This document shows, piece after piece, positions 35,001 to 43,672 of a stretch of 64,000 nt of DNA. Under the pieces are notes generated by a model. It did not search any database. It saw nothing but the letters and a program-made list of their open reading frames with translations, and was not told where the DNA came from. The translations under genes and the position numbers were made by a program. How positions within the stretch are numbered: the first letter of the stretch is position 1; each line of letters starts with the position of its first letter. Source of the stretch: Cellulophaga sp. BC115SP (GTDB lineage Bacteria > Bacteroidota > Bacteroidia > Cytophagales > Spirosomataceae); assembly GCF_009905545.1 (NCBI RefSeq), contig NZ_JAAALB010000014.1, forward strand, positions 62,001 through 126,000. The letters run 5' to 3'.

Positions 35001-35211
35001 TTAGAGCATGTTAAAATTTTATAAGTCATTAAAAATAAAAAGTCTGTATTTAATTTTCTGAAATCCTGTTGTTTGAGCCGCAGGCGAGTTTAGGATTTCT
35101 TGACTTTCTTTTGTTACTTTTCTTGTGTCAAGACAAGAAAAGTAAATAGTGTCGATAGGAAATTTTGTTTTTATAACAAAAGCCAAATAAAATTTTCAAA
35201 CATACTCTTAT
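35001..35211. mobile_element. MITE-like element, copy 1
   Basis: A ~210-bp element closely matching 48935-49147. Its ends are imperfect inverted repeats: TTAGAGCATGTTAAAATTTT at the left, and the complement of TAAGAGTATGTTTGAAAATT at the right. The core (GAAATCCTG...GTTTGAGCCG, then GACTTTCTTTTGTTACTTTTC and TGTCAAGACAAGAAAAGTA) is nearly identical in both copies. It has no transposase. It fills most of the gap between the GMC and subunit 3 genes, and an open frame inside it runs into the latter. Confidence 0.65.
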
Positions 35212-35228
35212 TCAAACCTTTTATTCAG

Positions 35229-35891
35229 ATGAAAAGAAGAGATTATCTTAAAAATATTGGTTTTACTTCGTTGGGAATGGCAGTGCTTGGACCAGAAGTA
35301 AAAGCCGCAGAGTTGCTCGAACAGCAAAAGCCTATTAAAAAAGGCGCAAAGGCAGCATCTGCCAAATCGGACGACATCAAAATCCCTGGTGGTCGTACCA
35401 AAGATGAGGCTATTCGTGATGCCAAATTGATGGCTGAGAAGTTTTTCACTGAGCACGAAATGAAAACGATCACCATTTTGGTAGATATTATCATTCCAGC
35501 CGATGGCAAGTCGGGCAGTGCTTCACAAGCTGGCGTACCTGCTTTTATCGAATTTATCGCTAAAGATAGACCAAGCGAGTTTAAGACGCCATTGCGTGGA
35601 GGTCTTCGCTGGTTAGATTCACAATCAATCAAGCGCTTCAGTAAGGATTTTGTAGGTATTACGCCACAACAACGCATTGAAATTGTAGAAGACATTGCTT
35701 ATCCTGCTAATGCCAAGCCACAGTTTTCGCAAGGCGTTTCGTTTTTCTCTCTCATGAGAAACTTAACTGCAACAGGCTTTTTCTCAAGCGAAATGGGTAT
35801 TAAAGATATTGGCTATGAAGGCAACCGCCCTAACCAATGGGACGGTGTTCCTGAAAATGTCTTGAAGCAATATGGCTTGAGCTACGAATAA
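35229..35891 (+). CDS. Gluconate 2-dehydrogenase subunit 3 family protein, Tat-exported
   Basis: About 220 aa from the ATG at 35229. The open frame extends back to 35100, but those 43 codons lie inside the MITE-like element. From 35229 the protein starts MKRRDYLKNIGFTSLGMAVLG, a signal of the twin-arginine (KRR + hydrophobic) type. The mature part has the subunit 3 pattern EHEMKTITILVDIIIPADGKSGSASQAGVPAFIEFI (about 77-112), RGGLRWLDSQSIKRF and YPANAKPQFSQGVSFFSLMRNLTATGFFSSEMG. It partners the GMC flavoprotein encoded just upstream, carrying it to the periplasm and towards the respiratory chain. A good terminator follows. Confidence 0.88.
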   Translation: MKRRDYLKNIGFTSLGMAVLGPEVKAAELLEQQKPIKKGAKAASAKSDDIKIPGGRTKDEAIRDAKLMAEKFFTEHEMKTITILVDIIIPADGKSGSASQAGVPAFIEFIAKDRPSEFKTPLRGGLRWLDSQSIKRFSKDFVGITPQQRIEIVEDIAYPANAKPQFSQGVSFFSLMRNLTATGFFSSEMGIKDIGYEGNRPNQWDGVPENVLKQYGLSYE

Positions 35892-35903
35892 ATTGTAATT
35901 TTG

Positions 35904-35940
35904 AAAAGGGTTTTAACAAGTGTTGTTAAAACCCTTTTTT
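35904..35940 (+). terminator. Intrinsic terminator after the GMC/subunit 3 genes
   Basis: Perfect 15-bp stem AAAAGGGTTTTAACA (35904-35918) / TGTTAAAACCCTTTT (35924-35938), 5-nt loop, T-run. Confidence 0.85.
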
Positions 35941-36156
35941 ATTTATTGTAATTATTTTTGGCAAATAGTTTTTTCGGAAGAAATATTGAAAAACATCACT
36001 TAGTGGTGTAAATTGCAATAGAGTTTTGAGCAAAACTTCTGAAAAAACAGATACGAAGTTTGAAAAATGAGATTTTACCGCCGACAAATCACATTTTTTT
36101 AGAATTCTCTCCTCCACTGAATAACATTATATAAAACATCCTTAATTTCTAGAGTT

Positions 36157-37389
36157 GTGACGCAGATTACGAAGCAGTTTTTTTACTTTACCTTATTAAT
36201 CGTTTTGGGCATTGTTGCCTGTTCCCATCAGCCAAACCAGTGGGGTGATACCACCACAAACAGTACATCAGCACGCAATGACAGTATCGCCAAGCTTTTT
36301 GATGCTACCACAGCCTCTCGTAAAGCAGCTAAGTTGGATACTTTTTTCAGAAATCTTCAAAAAACTGCCAAATTCAATGGTGTAGTACTGGTTTCACAAT
36401 ATGGAAAAATTATCTACAAAGGAGCTTTTGGCTACAAAAGTTTTGCTAAAAAAGATACAAATACTACCGAAACGTTGTTTCAATTAGCCTCTGTTTCGAA
36501 GCAATTTACGTCGGTTGCTATTATGCAATTGCACGAGAAAGGTTTGATTAATTACAACGACCCCGTTTACAAATACATTCCGAGCTTTCCTTATGACCCA
36601 AGCATTACGATTCGTAGCTTGCTGACTCACTGCTCGGGCATTCCCAACTATGCGTATGCGCTCGACAAGGTTATCAATAAAAAAGAGCCTATGTCAAACG
36701 AGCAAATCGTAAACTTATTTGCCAAGCATAAGCCAGGGATTAATTATTTGCCTAATGCTCGCTTTAACTACAATAACTCCAACTATGTTTTGTTGGCCTA
36801 TATCGTAGAAAAATTAACAAATATGTCTTTTAGAGAATATGCCCAAAAGCATCTTTTTGCACCTGCGGGTATGTCCAAAACCTTTATCTATGACCCTAGT
36901 AAGTCTGAGATGGTGGCCAATGCAGCCTTAGGATATACGCCAAGAAGAGGTGGTTACTGGCAAATTCCTTTCGATCATTTGGATGGCGCTGTGGGAGACA
37001 AAGGAATTTACTCGACGGTAGAAGATATGTTTAAGTGGGATATGGCATTGAATAGCGAAAAATTAGTCAAGCAAAGTACTTTACAAGAAGCTTTTGTTCC
37101 AGCGCATCATTTCAAAAATTTAATTAATAAAAACTATGGCTACGGCTGGCGTTTACAATTGATGGACGATGGTTCTTGGTTGACTTTTCATACAGGTTGG
37201 TGGCATGGTTTCAAGAACTATTATCTCCACAATCCAAAGGATAATTCCTCTATTATCATTCTTCAAAACGTAGCCAATCATGCTTTGGCACGTGTAAAAG
37301 TTGCGCAATCTATCTTATATCCTGATAAGGCTTGGTACTTTATGAAAGGTGAAGCATTCCCAGAAGAAGTTGAAGGCGGACATGAATAG
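36157..37389 (+). CDS. Serine hydrolase of the class C beta-lactamase family, lipoprotein
   Basis: A 410-aa secreted lipoprotein starting at a GTG. MTQITKQFFYFTLLIVLGIVAC is a lipobox signal with Cys at 22. The penicillin-binding-protein fold shows S112-x-x-K115 in LASVSKQFTSVA, a YNN motif in FNYNNSNYVLL, and a third-motif HTG in LTFHTGWWHGF instead of KTG, as in many non-beta-lactamase esterases and peptidases of this group. The N-terminal linker is Thr/Ser-rich. The substrate is unknown; D-Ala-peptide or ester hydrolysis is the family range. It faces the M61 peptidase gene across a perfect hairpin. Confidence 0.88.
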   Translation: MTQITKQFFYFTLLIVLGIVACSHQPNQWGDTTTNSTSARNDSIAKLFDATTASRKAAKLDTFFRNLQKTAKFNGVVLVSQYGKIIYKGAFGYKSFAKKDTNTTETLFQLASVSKQFTSVAIMQLHEKGLINYNDPVYKYIPSFPYDPSITIRSLLTHCSGIPNYAYALDKVINKKEPMSNEQIVNLFAKHKPGINYLPNARFNYNNSNYVLLAYIVEKLTNMSFREYAQKHLFAPAGMSKTFIYDPSKSEMVANAALGYTPRRGGYWQIPFDHLDGAVGDKGIYSTVEDMFKWDMALNSEKLVKQSTLQEAFVPAHHFKNLINKNYGYGWRLQLMDDGSWLTFHTGWWHGFKNYYLHNPKDNSSIIILQNVANHALARVKVAQSILYPDKAWYFMKGEAFPEEVEGGHE

Positions 37390-37420
37390 TTTTGAGTGAT
37401 GAATTAATCATCTCGGATAT

Positions 37421-37479
37421 CAGATTTGGGATTTCGGAAGTAAAATTTAATTTTTAACACTTCCGAAATCCCAAATCTG
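37421..37479. terminator. Perfect 21-bp inverted repeat between convergent genes
   Basis: CAGATTTGGGATTTCGGAAG + T (37421-37441) and its exact complement (37459-37479) enclose a 17-nt A/T loop. GATTTCGGA/TCCGAAATC motifs also occur at 25846-25868 and 27970-28075, suggesting a fourth dispersed family. Termination for both neighbours is plausible. Confidence 0.55.
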
Positions 37480-37524
37480 CAATAGTTATAAATCCTTCAT
37501 ACAGCCGTTAATCCCACACGTTAC

Positions 37525-39204
37525 TTATTGCTTTTTAACAAACTCGTACGCTTCAACACTTCCTTTTCTTGGCTGAAAAGTAATCGTATATTTTCTACCT
37601 TTTCTCAAAACAGGAATCGTCAATGTATTTGAATAGCTTGTATAGGTTTTGTTGATATTAATTGAAGCCAATATTTCGTCTCCTTCTTGCAGCCCTGCCT
37701 TGGCAGCTTCTGAATTGGGGTCTAGTCCTTTTACAATTTCTCCTTTTTGAACTTTCAATGGTTTGGCAAAGCCCAAATCAAATAATCCTGTTGTGATTTT
37801 CTTTACGGTATATCCTTCATAAATATCAGGTTCAGGAACAATTAACTTTCCACTTAGCATAGCCTTCCAGTCGTCTACTGCCCACTGTCCAACTGAGGTG
37901 GCCAAGAGCTTTTCCCATGTATCCTTTGTAACATATTCACCCGCCTGAGCTTGTTGGGTTATTCGGTTGATTAAACCTACAACAGTCGCTTGACTATGCG
38001 TACGCTTTAGTTTGGCTTCAAGATTGGCAAAATACATCGCTCCTCTTGAATATCCGATTGACCACGCATTTCGCCCCGACCACTTTACACTAGGTATATC
38101 TTTTTCCGAAACTTCACGAATTGCATTGGTATAATAAAGTGCAGCCTCCTCATTAATAAGCTTACCAAATTCTGTGGAAGTGTATAATCCAGCCTCAAGC
38201 GGTAATACCATACACAAATAATCTGCAATACCCTCGCTATACCAGTCATCTTCCCCTTCTTGTGCATGAAGACTTCCGACGAAAGCATGTACTGTTTCAT
38301 GAGCTATCAAGGAGTGAATATCGGCGGTAGTGGCATCTTCGGTAGGTGGTAAATATAGCGTGTATCCTCCTATTACAGCAACGCCACTGGCGAGTGGACC
38401 ACCATCGTAAGTTCGGATAAAAATTCTGAAAGGACTCTCAGAATTTCCATTCAGACAGTTACGCAAATGCGCATATACTTTTTCGACCCAAACAGCAGCC
38501 TGTTTCATTTCGTCTGGTTTTCGTCCTAACGCATACAAGCTAAAGCCTTTATCTCGACCTTTATCAGGATGGGTAAACATTTTTCCTACAATAAACTGGC
38601 AAAACATCAAATCGCCTAAATCAGTTTTGATCTGGCAATCATTCTCTCCTTTTGAAGTAACAGCGATAAAACCTTTGGGTAAATGCCATTTTAGAGATAA
38701 ATCAACCGATGTAAGTGTTTCGGGATATAATAGAAAGCTCGTAAACGCTCCTGCTAACCCTCCTCCTGTAGCTTGTAAATCAATATGGGGTCCTCGACGC
38801 TTGGGAATAGATACCGCCACTGGTATGTGATAATCAATTTTAATAGTTTTTCCTTTTACTGCTCGATTCCCTTTCCAAACTTGAAGGTTTAAATCATTGA
38901 TACTAGTGTCGGGATAAGCTCGATAGGTGACAGCTCCTTGGGTATCTGTGACAGAAAGCTGAGTTATAACATCCGTTGTTCTGTCCAAATAAGGGTGTAG
39001 CGAATTGAATAATAGTTTCAAATTATGCTCTTGATTTGTTTCATATTGCACCGAATACTGCACATGCAACCCTACGGCTTTTCCAGCCTTATCAAGGTCT
39101 GGACTTAAGTGAATTTCTTTGATAATAGGGAGATCTTGCGCTTTTATTGCTGAGGTAATTACTAGCCATAAAAGTAAAAATATGGTGCTTTTGCGAAATA
39201 TCAT
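37525..39204 (-). CDS. M61-family glycyl aminopeptidase-like protein with PDZ domain
   Basis: A 559-aa exported metallopeptidase. Signal peptide MIFRKSTIFLLLWLVITSAIKAQ; an N-terminal beta domain (about 30-190); then a thermolysin-like catalytic domain with H302-E-x-x-H306 in IAHETVHAF and the third ligand Glu in WYSEGIADYL about 23 residues later. The helical domain contains SIGYSRGAMYFANLEAKL. The C-terminal PDZ domain (about 465-545) is recognisable from LGFAKPL ... VKGLDPNSEAAKAGLQEGDEILASI. M61 enzymes remove N-terminal Gly/Ala from peptides. It appears monocistronic and convergent with the serine hydrolase gene. Confidence 0.9.
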   Translation of the reverse strand: MIFRKSTIFLLLWLVITSAIKAQDLPIIKEIHLSPDLDKAGKAVGLHVQYSVQYETNQEHNLKLLFNSLHPYLDRTTDVITQLSVTDTQGAVTYRAYPDTSINDLNLQVWKGNRAVKGKTIKIDYHIPVAVSIPKRRGPHIDLQATGGGLAGAFTSFLLYPETLTSVDLSLKWHLPKGFIAVTSKGENDCQIKTDLGDLMFCQFIVGKMFTHPDKGRDKGFSLYALGRKPDEMKQAAVWVEKVYAHLRNCLNGNSESPFRIFIRTYDGGPLASGVAVIGGYTLYLPPTEDATTADIHSLIAHETVHAFVGSLHAQEGEDDWYSEGIADYLCMVLPLEAGLYTSTEFGKLINEEAALYYTNAIREVSEKDIPSVKWSGRNAWSIGYSRGAMYFANLEAKLKRTHSQATVVGLINRITQQAQAGEYVTKDTWEKLLATSVGQWAVDDWKAMLSGKLIVPEPDIYEGYTVKKITTGLFDLGFAKPLKVQKGEIVKGLDPNSEAAKAGLQEGDEILASININKTYTSYSNTLTIPVLRKGRKYTITFQPRKGSVEAYEFVKKQ

Positions 39205-39390
39205 AAAAAGAGGATTAAGACGGGGTGTATTGTAATTTAGCAGAAAACCGATAAAGAATCAATGACTATAAGCATTTTGTTGTTTAGAAATACAGAAAGC
39301 TTAATCGCTACTTGTACACTATTTGGATTAACTATACGTTTATAGTAAAGTTTAATCACGGATAAAGTGTACAAAACTTTAAAAATTACA

Positions 39391-39398
39391 TATCTTTA
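39391..39398 (+). promoter_or_regulatory. Putative -7 promoter box
   Basis: TATCTTTA resembles the Bacteroidota -7 consensus TAnnTTTG (last base differs) and lies 75 nt before the ATG at 39473. The -33 TTTG is not clear. Confidence 0.35.
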
Positions 39399-39472
39399 CA
39401 GCCCTAGGCATTCGTGGCATTCTTTTCGCTACAAATTTCCCAAAGCTTCAATAATCAAATTTTTCCAACATC

Positions 39473-40018
39473 ATGAAGATTAAATCATTACTTCTCGGCT
39501 TATTAATGCTGGTAGGATTTCAAATCAAAGTGCAAGCGCAATCGGAAGATGAAGGTATCAAAGCCTGCATCAACAATTACCTTGATGGAGTAATGCAAGG
39601 TGATACCGCTCGTCTCAACCGTGCTTTTCATCCTACAGCTTTGCTTCGTAGTGTAAACACCAACACAGGAGCATTACAAGACCTTTCAGTTCGTAAGTTT
39701 GTGGCAACAACTCCAGCAGGTGGTATTCAAACTAGAGGTGGTTCGACCAAACTAGTTTCTTACTCTTATATTGGTGTTTCGGCTCTTGCTACAGTCGAAC
39801 TTCGTTTTGGTGATTTCAAGTATGTGGACTTATTGAGCATGTTGAAGTTTGGTGACAATTGGAAAATTGTAAGCCGTGTGTTCAGCCGTGCCGATTTGGA
39901 TGCTACTGTAAAAGGTACAGGCGCTGCACCAAGTGCTGGTGCTCCTGCTGCGTCTAAACCTCCAGTAGTGAAAAAATCAAGTGCAAATGTAAAACCAAAA
40001 GCTGATGATGGTTGGTAG
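39473..40018 (+). CDS. Exported NTF2-like protein (lumazine-binding-type)
   Basis: A 181-aa secreted protein. Signal peptide MKIKSLLLGLLMLVGFQIKVQAQ. The mature domain (about 25-145) reads IKACINNYLDGVMQGDTARLNRAFHPTALLRSV ... YVDLLSMLKFGDNWKIVSRVFSR, the SnoaL/NTF2-like cone fold of the putative lumazine-binding family. The tail is low-complexity Ala/Pro/Ser/Lys (about 147-181), ending ADDGW. These small domains bind or modify small molecules, and the activity cannot be told from sequence. It stands alone and is followed by a hairpin terminator. Confidence 0.75.
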   Translation: MKIKSLLLGLLMLVGFQIKVQAQSEDEGIKACINNYLDGVMQGDTARLNRAFHPTALLRSVNTNTGALQDLSVRKFVATTPAGGIQTRGGSTKLVSYSYIGVSALATVELRFGDFKYVDLLSMLKFGDNWKIVSRVFSRADLDATVKGTGAAPSAGAPAASKPPVVKKSSANVKPKADDGW

Positions 40019-40106
40019 TATTGGGGCTTAAGACTATTGGCTTTGAGCCGACAGCTTTTAACGTTTTAAAATACTTACTTGATCTTCAAGCTCTGAAATA
40101 GATGAT

Positions 40107-40139
40107 AAGGTAACTAGGCATAGCTTAGTTACCTTTTTT
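40107..40139 (+). terminator. Terminator after the NTF2-like gene
   Basis: AAGGTAACTA (40107-40116) / TAGTTACCTT (40126-40135) with a 9-nt loop, then a T-run. Confidence 0.65.
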
Positions 40140-40246
40140 ATTTATTGACAGATTAAAACTATTCAAAAAATAAGTTCAAGTGTGGAACACTGGGACTAGA
40201 TTACTAAAATCATTTTATTCCATTCTGAAATTCCCAACTACTTTTG

Positions 40247-40254
40247 TACCTTTG
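40247..40254 (+). promoter_or_regulatory. Putative -7 promoter box of yebC
   Basis: TACCTTTG exactly matches TAnnTTTG, the sigma-ABfr-type -7 element, 149 nt before the yebC ATG. A -33 TTTG is not evident at the usual distance. Confidence 0.45.
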
Positions 40255-40402
40255 CATTCGCAAAAAATTACCCTTTAGGTCTACTTTATTTTTTGGAATA
40301 AAGTATCAGCCTAATTTCTTGATACATAAATTACTGAACATACGAAAAAGTCTGAAAATTGTATTTTTCTAGACCCACATCAATTTCAAATGACCAAATA
40401 AA

Positions 40403-41125
40403 ATGGGAAGAGCCTTTGAATTCCGTAAAGCCAGAAAGTTTAAAAGATGGGGCCAAATGGCCAAAACTTTTACCAAAATCGGTAAAGATATTACAATCGC
40501 TGTAAAATCAGGCGGTCCAGACCCTACCTCAAACTCTCGTTTGCGTGCAATCATGCAAAATGCTAGAGCGGTAAACATGCCAAAAGTCAATATCGAAAAC
40601 GCCATCAAACGTGCTACTTCGAAAGACCAAGAGGATTACAAAGAGATTGTATATGAAGGATACGGACTACACGGCGTAGCAGTCTTAGTAGAATGTACTA
40701 CCGATAACACTAACCGTAGTATTGCCAACGTTCGTAGTTACTTTACCAAATGTGGTGGTAGCGTAGGTACTTCGGGTATGCTTGACTTTATTTTTGACCG
40801 TAAGTGTATTTTCAAAATTGCTAATAATGGTACAACTGACATTGAAGAGTTAGAGTTAGAACTTATCGACTTTGGTGCAGAAGAACTGTTCTTAGATACA
40901 GAAGCTAACCAAATCAATATTTATGGTGGCTTTACCGCTTTTGGAGCTATTCAAAAATACTTGGAAGAGCAAGGTTATGAAATTCAAGGTGCGGACTTTG
41001 AACGTATTCCTACTGATTTCAAAAAACTTACAGAAGAACAATCTGCTGATATTGAAAAGCTTATTGATAAATTAGAAGAAGACGATGATGTTCAGAACGT
41101 GTATCACAACATGCTTGTAGAGTAA
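40403..41125 (+). CDS. YebC/PmpR/TACO1 family protein
   Basis: A 240-aa cytoplasmic protein of the YebC family, variously described as a transcription regulator and, more recently, a ribosome-associated factor easing translation of difficult stretches. Hallmarks are MGRAFEFRKARKFKRWGQMAKTF at the N-terminus (where most members have the GHSKW variant), KAVKSGGPDP-like IAVKSGGPDPTSNSRLRA, ENAIKRATSK, the YEGYGLHGVAVLVECTTDNTNRS core and the C-terminal KLIDKLEEDDDVQNVYHN motif. The GRAFEFRK opening is the form common in Bacteroidota. A perfect terminator follows. Confidence 0.95.
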   Translation: MGRAFEFRKARKFKRWGQMAKTFTKIGKDITIAVKSGGPDPTSNSRLRAIMQNARAVNMPKVNIENAIKRATSKDQEDYKEIVYEGYGLHGVAVLVECTTDNTNRSIANVRSYFTKCGGSVGTSGMLDFIFDRKCIFKIANNGTTDIEELELELIDFGAEELFLDTEANQINIYGGFTAFGAIQKYLEEQGYEIQGADFERIPTDFKKLTEEQSADIEKLIDKLEEDDDVQNVYHNMLVE

Positions 41126-41142
41126 TATCAACAATGGTTTTC

Positions 41143-41185
41143 AAAATAAAAGGGAATAAAGCATGGCTTTATTCCCTTTTATTTT
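41143..41185. terminator. Perfect 20-bp terminator hairpin
   Basis: AAAATAAAAGGGAATAAAGC (41143-41162) and its exact complement (41166-41185) with a 3-nt loop; suited to bidirectional termination between yebC and the convergent small gene. Confidence 0.85.
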
Positions 41186-41228
41186 GGCTAAGTAATCGTG
41201 TATTTTTCTTTACATTTATCGCATTCTC

Positions 41229-41417
41229 TCAATCTATCTGATTATTCTTCGAATTATAAGCAACAGCAAATACAAGTCCTTCCAATATAATTCCAACCGT
41301 AGCTGTTAGGGTATCTCCTAACCAAATTAAAATTACGCAAAAAACCACGAACAATGCAATGAGTTCGAATGTTGACAAATCGTTTTCTACTTCTTGTGAA
41401 TGATGTGAATTTCCCAT
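41229..41417 (-). CDS. Small membrane protein
   Basis: About 62 aa from the ATG at 41417 (MGNSHHSQEVENDLSTFELI); an upstream in-frame ATG at 41459 would add 14 basic residues. After a polar histidine-bearing start comes one long or two short hydrophobic segments (FELIALFVVFCVILIWLG and TVGIILEGLVFAVAY), then a short polar end. No family is recognised. The composition and convergent placement with the terminator next to its stop argue for a real gene, but it is short. Confidence 0.45.
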   Translation of the reverse strand: MGNSHHSQEVENDLSTFELIALFVVFCVILIWLGDTLTATVGIILEGLVFAVAYNSKNNQID

Positions 41418-41635
41418 AGTCTTAGTCAATAGTTTATATTTTTTATTGAATATAGCCAATTTGAATTATTCCTCCTAATTTTTATTTACCTTAATGTAAG
41501 TATAAGGAAGTTATCAACTAACAGTAAATCTGTTACTAGAATGAACTTATAACCAGAAGGAAATATTCAATATGCACCGTAGTTATATGATTAATTTATG
41601 CTTTCCTGTTACTTAAAAGAAAAAATGATTTTACG

Positions 41636-42709
41636 ATGAAACATCTCTTCTTTTTTATGATGTGCTTTGTGTCGCCATTTTATCATTGGGGACAAAATCT
41701 AGTAAAATTTGTACCCTTACAAACAAGCGAACCTCCGCTTACTCCTACGTACTTCTACATCGAAAAAGTATCAGATATTCGAAACAACTCTTCTCGAATT
41801 GGCCATGCCTATGGAATTGATAATGCTTTGTTACAACTCAAGCCAAGTTATTCGTTAAGCAAGTATAGTCGTAGTTTTTTCCGTAATCCTATACGTCGAG
41901 ATACGCTTGACTATGCCATTACCATTCATATCAAAAATCTAGATATACAAGAAAAAATTAAGGATAATATGATTCATGGTGAATGTGGCATTGAACTAGT
42001 ATTTTCTTTTGATAGAGCTGGAACGGATGTGGTATTAACCAGTTTCAAAAGTAAAACCCTTTTCAAACGCTCATTAGGGGAGTACGACAATTATCAGAAA
42101 ATGATTGAGAAATTATTCCGAAGAGGGGCCGAACACCTCAATCAATGGATGTCTTTGAATTATGACAAAAATCCAATCCTTGCAAGGTCTCTTGTAATAA
42201 ATATTCTCCCTGATTATCAAATCGATCATCCAGATAAAGGCGATACGCTATTTTGGAGTACTGCAAGACCGTTACGATGGAGCGATTTTCATGGAAAACC
42301 TCCTGTTTTTACACCTTATGCGGCCCAAGTTTTTTCAAACTTTGAATATATTGGAGAGGTAAAATTTCATAAAGGAGTCCTTACTGCCAATTTGCAATTT
42401 AAAGCTTACATCTTAAAATCTTCTTCTTGGAACGCCCGTGCAGGTAATAGCGAATCGGCCTTAGACCATGAACAACTACATTTTGATATTACGAAAACTA
42501 TCATTGAAAAATTCAAAGAAAAGGCTCGCCAAATTACTTCTGTGGAGGATTATGACAGCGAAATTCAATTGCTATTTATTGATATGTATCGACTCATGAA
42601 TAAACTTCAGAAAAAATATGATGCCGAAACCAATCACTCCATCAACATAATTGATCAAGAACGTTGGCGAATGGAAGTGAGAAATGAGTTGAGAGGGCAT
42701 GGGATATGA
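41636..42709 (+). CDS. Secreted DUF922-like protein with HExxH motif
   Basis: A 357-aa exported protein (signal MKHLFFFMMCFVSPFYHWGQ). The first half (about 25-175) is a beta-rich domain of unknown type. The second half starts DTLFWSTARPLRWSDFHGKP (about 200-219) and contains FKAYILKSSSWNARAG and LDHEQLHFDITKTIIEKFKEK. The H-E-Q-L-H is a zinc-protease-type HExxH, as proposed for DUF922 proteins. A C-terminal helical part includes a tail MEVRNELRGHGI. A degenerate relative without the HExxH is encoded at 6285-6860. Putative periplasmic or surface metallopeptidase; no activity is proven for the family. Confidence 0.7.
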   Translation: MKHLFFFMMCFVSPFYHWGQNLVKFVPLQTSEPPLTPTYFYIEKVSDIRNNSSRIGHAYGIDNALLQLKPSYSLSKYSRSFFRNPIRRDTLDYAITIHIKNLDIQEKIKDNMIHGECGIELVFSFDRAGTDVVLTSFKSKTLFKRSLGEYDNYQKMIEKLFRRGAEHLNQWMSLNYDKNPILARSLVINILPDYQIDHPDKGDTLFWSTARPLRWSDFHGKPPVFTPYAAQVFSNFEYIGEVKFHKGVLTANLQFKAYILKSSSWNARAGNSESALDHEQLHFDITKTIIEKFKEKARQITSVEDYDSEIQLLFIDMYRLMNKLQKKYDAETNHSINIIDQERWRMEVRNELRGHGI

Positions 42710-42840
42710 ATTTGAAAATTGGCAAATTTGAAGATTTGAAAATTTGAAGCCATGAGTTTTAATAATAGATACGACCATAACTTCTCATGAAACTATCAAC
42801 CGTATCTATTATCACAAATATCTACTATAATCGGAGAGCA

Positions 42841-42868
42841 TATTGCCTACGGCTTACAGCCTAATGTC
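42841..42868. repeat. Partial family B repeat
   Basis: TATTGCCTACGGCTTACAGC and the next 8 bases match one arm (reverse orientation) of the family B element at 10414 and 29212. It abuts the stop of the haem-binding gene. Confidence 0.45.
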
Positions 42869-43323
42869 TATTTAGCTAAACTATCCTGTAAGGCTTTTGC
42901 CCAAGTGGCGATGGCTTTGGAGTCTTGATCTGACAAAATCGCATCTTTGTGAATCCAAGTATATGAGTCGAGTGGCATCCAATGGTCGGTTACGGCTTCG
43001 GCTACCTCTTCTAATTTATGTGCAGCTTTTTTCTTTGGATAGCTCGCAAATTCAGAGAAATTCAATTCGTCTTTTCCTTCCTCTACATGATGGTTGAGCC
43101 ACCAACCTACTGGCTGAATATTGCTATACCAAGGATAGGTGGTATTGTTGGAATGACAATCATAGCACGATACTTTCAAGGCTTTTTGTACGTCTGCGGG
43201 TACGTCATAGTGCTTCGTAATATCATTGGCGCTCACACCCTCGGATTGATTTTTGGCAGGACGAATAAATTGAATAGCTACTGCCAATACAGCAATACCA
43301 ATAAGAATACGTTGTTTGTTCAT
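42868..43323 (-). CDS. Haem-binding domain protein, c-type CxxCH
   Basis: About 151 aa from the ATG at 43323 (MNKQRILIGIAVLAVAIQFI), an N-terminal membrane anchor or signal. The frame extends 18 codons further upstream, but that part has no export signal. The domain contains C53-Y-D-C56-H57, a covalent haem site, followed by SNNTTYPWYSNIQPVGWWLNHHVEEGKDELNFSEF and DHWMPLDSYTWIHKDAILSDQD. That is the Haem_bd family pattern (YPWYxxIxPxxWxxxHHVxEG). It is probably a periplasmic electron carrier or a haem sensor. No oxidase or dehydrogenase is next to it. Confidence 0.88.
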   Translation of the reverse strand: MNKQRILIGIAVLAVAIQFIRPAKNQSEGVSANDITKHYDVPADVQKALKVSCYDCHSNNTTYPWYSNIQPVGWWLNHHVEEGKDELNFSEFASYPKKKAAHKLEEVAEAVTDHWMPLDSYTWIHKDAILSDQDSKAIATWAKALQDSLAK

Positions 43324-43672
43324 AATCTGAAGAGTTTTGTTAAATAATGGTTTGATGGCAAAGGCTCGAAATTGCATCGAATACCTTATTTGTAATGATA
43401 AAACACTTTACTTTACTAGTTCAAGACTTAGTCTTGGAGTCATTTTTTTGACAGTTTGAAGCTATTTTTTAGAAAAAGTAAAAAAGTAAAAATACCTGAG
43501 TGACACTTTCTCGTTTTGTCCAGTAATCAGGTACGTAGCACACTGATATACTATTAACTAATAACTTCATTTTACTTAATCCTACTTGTATCAATTTAAG
43601 AATATTATTCAAAATGGGAAAACACTTTGTATTTCTTTATTTTTAAATGTCATTTTATCAACCAACTAAAAT
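43324..43672. other. Spacer with a family A repeat
   Basis: Divergent spacer between the haem-binding gene (minus) and fdhD (plus). It contains ACTAGTTCAAGACTTAGTCT and a following TTGGA (43415-43438), a copy of the family A element, and otherwise A+T-rich promoter DNA. Confidence 0.5.

Larger units (their letters stand above)
40019..40402. other. Spacer between the NTF2-like gene and yebC
   Basis: Holds a degraded family B repeat (about 40022-40065), the terminator at 40107 and the yebC promoter box at 40247. Nothing coding is seen. Confidence 0.5.

Noticed and set aside
35100-35228. N-terminal extension MTFFCYFSC... of the subunit 3 protein
   Set aside because: It lies in the MITE-like element; the same peptide is read from the other copy at 49036. 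The Tat-type signal starts cleanly at 35229.
35926-36117. 63-codon minus-strand frame after the subunit 3 gene
   Set aside because: It begins inside the terminator hairpin region and shows no protein character.
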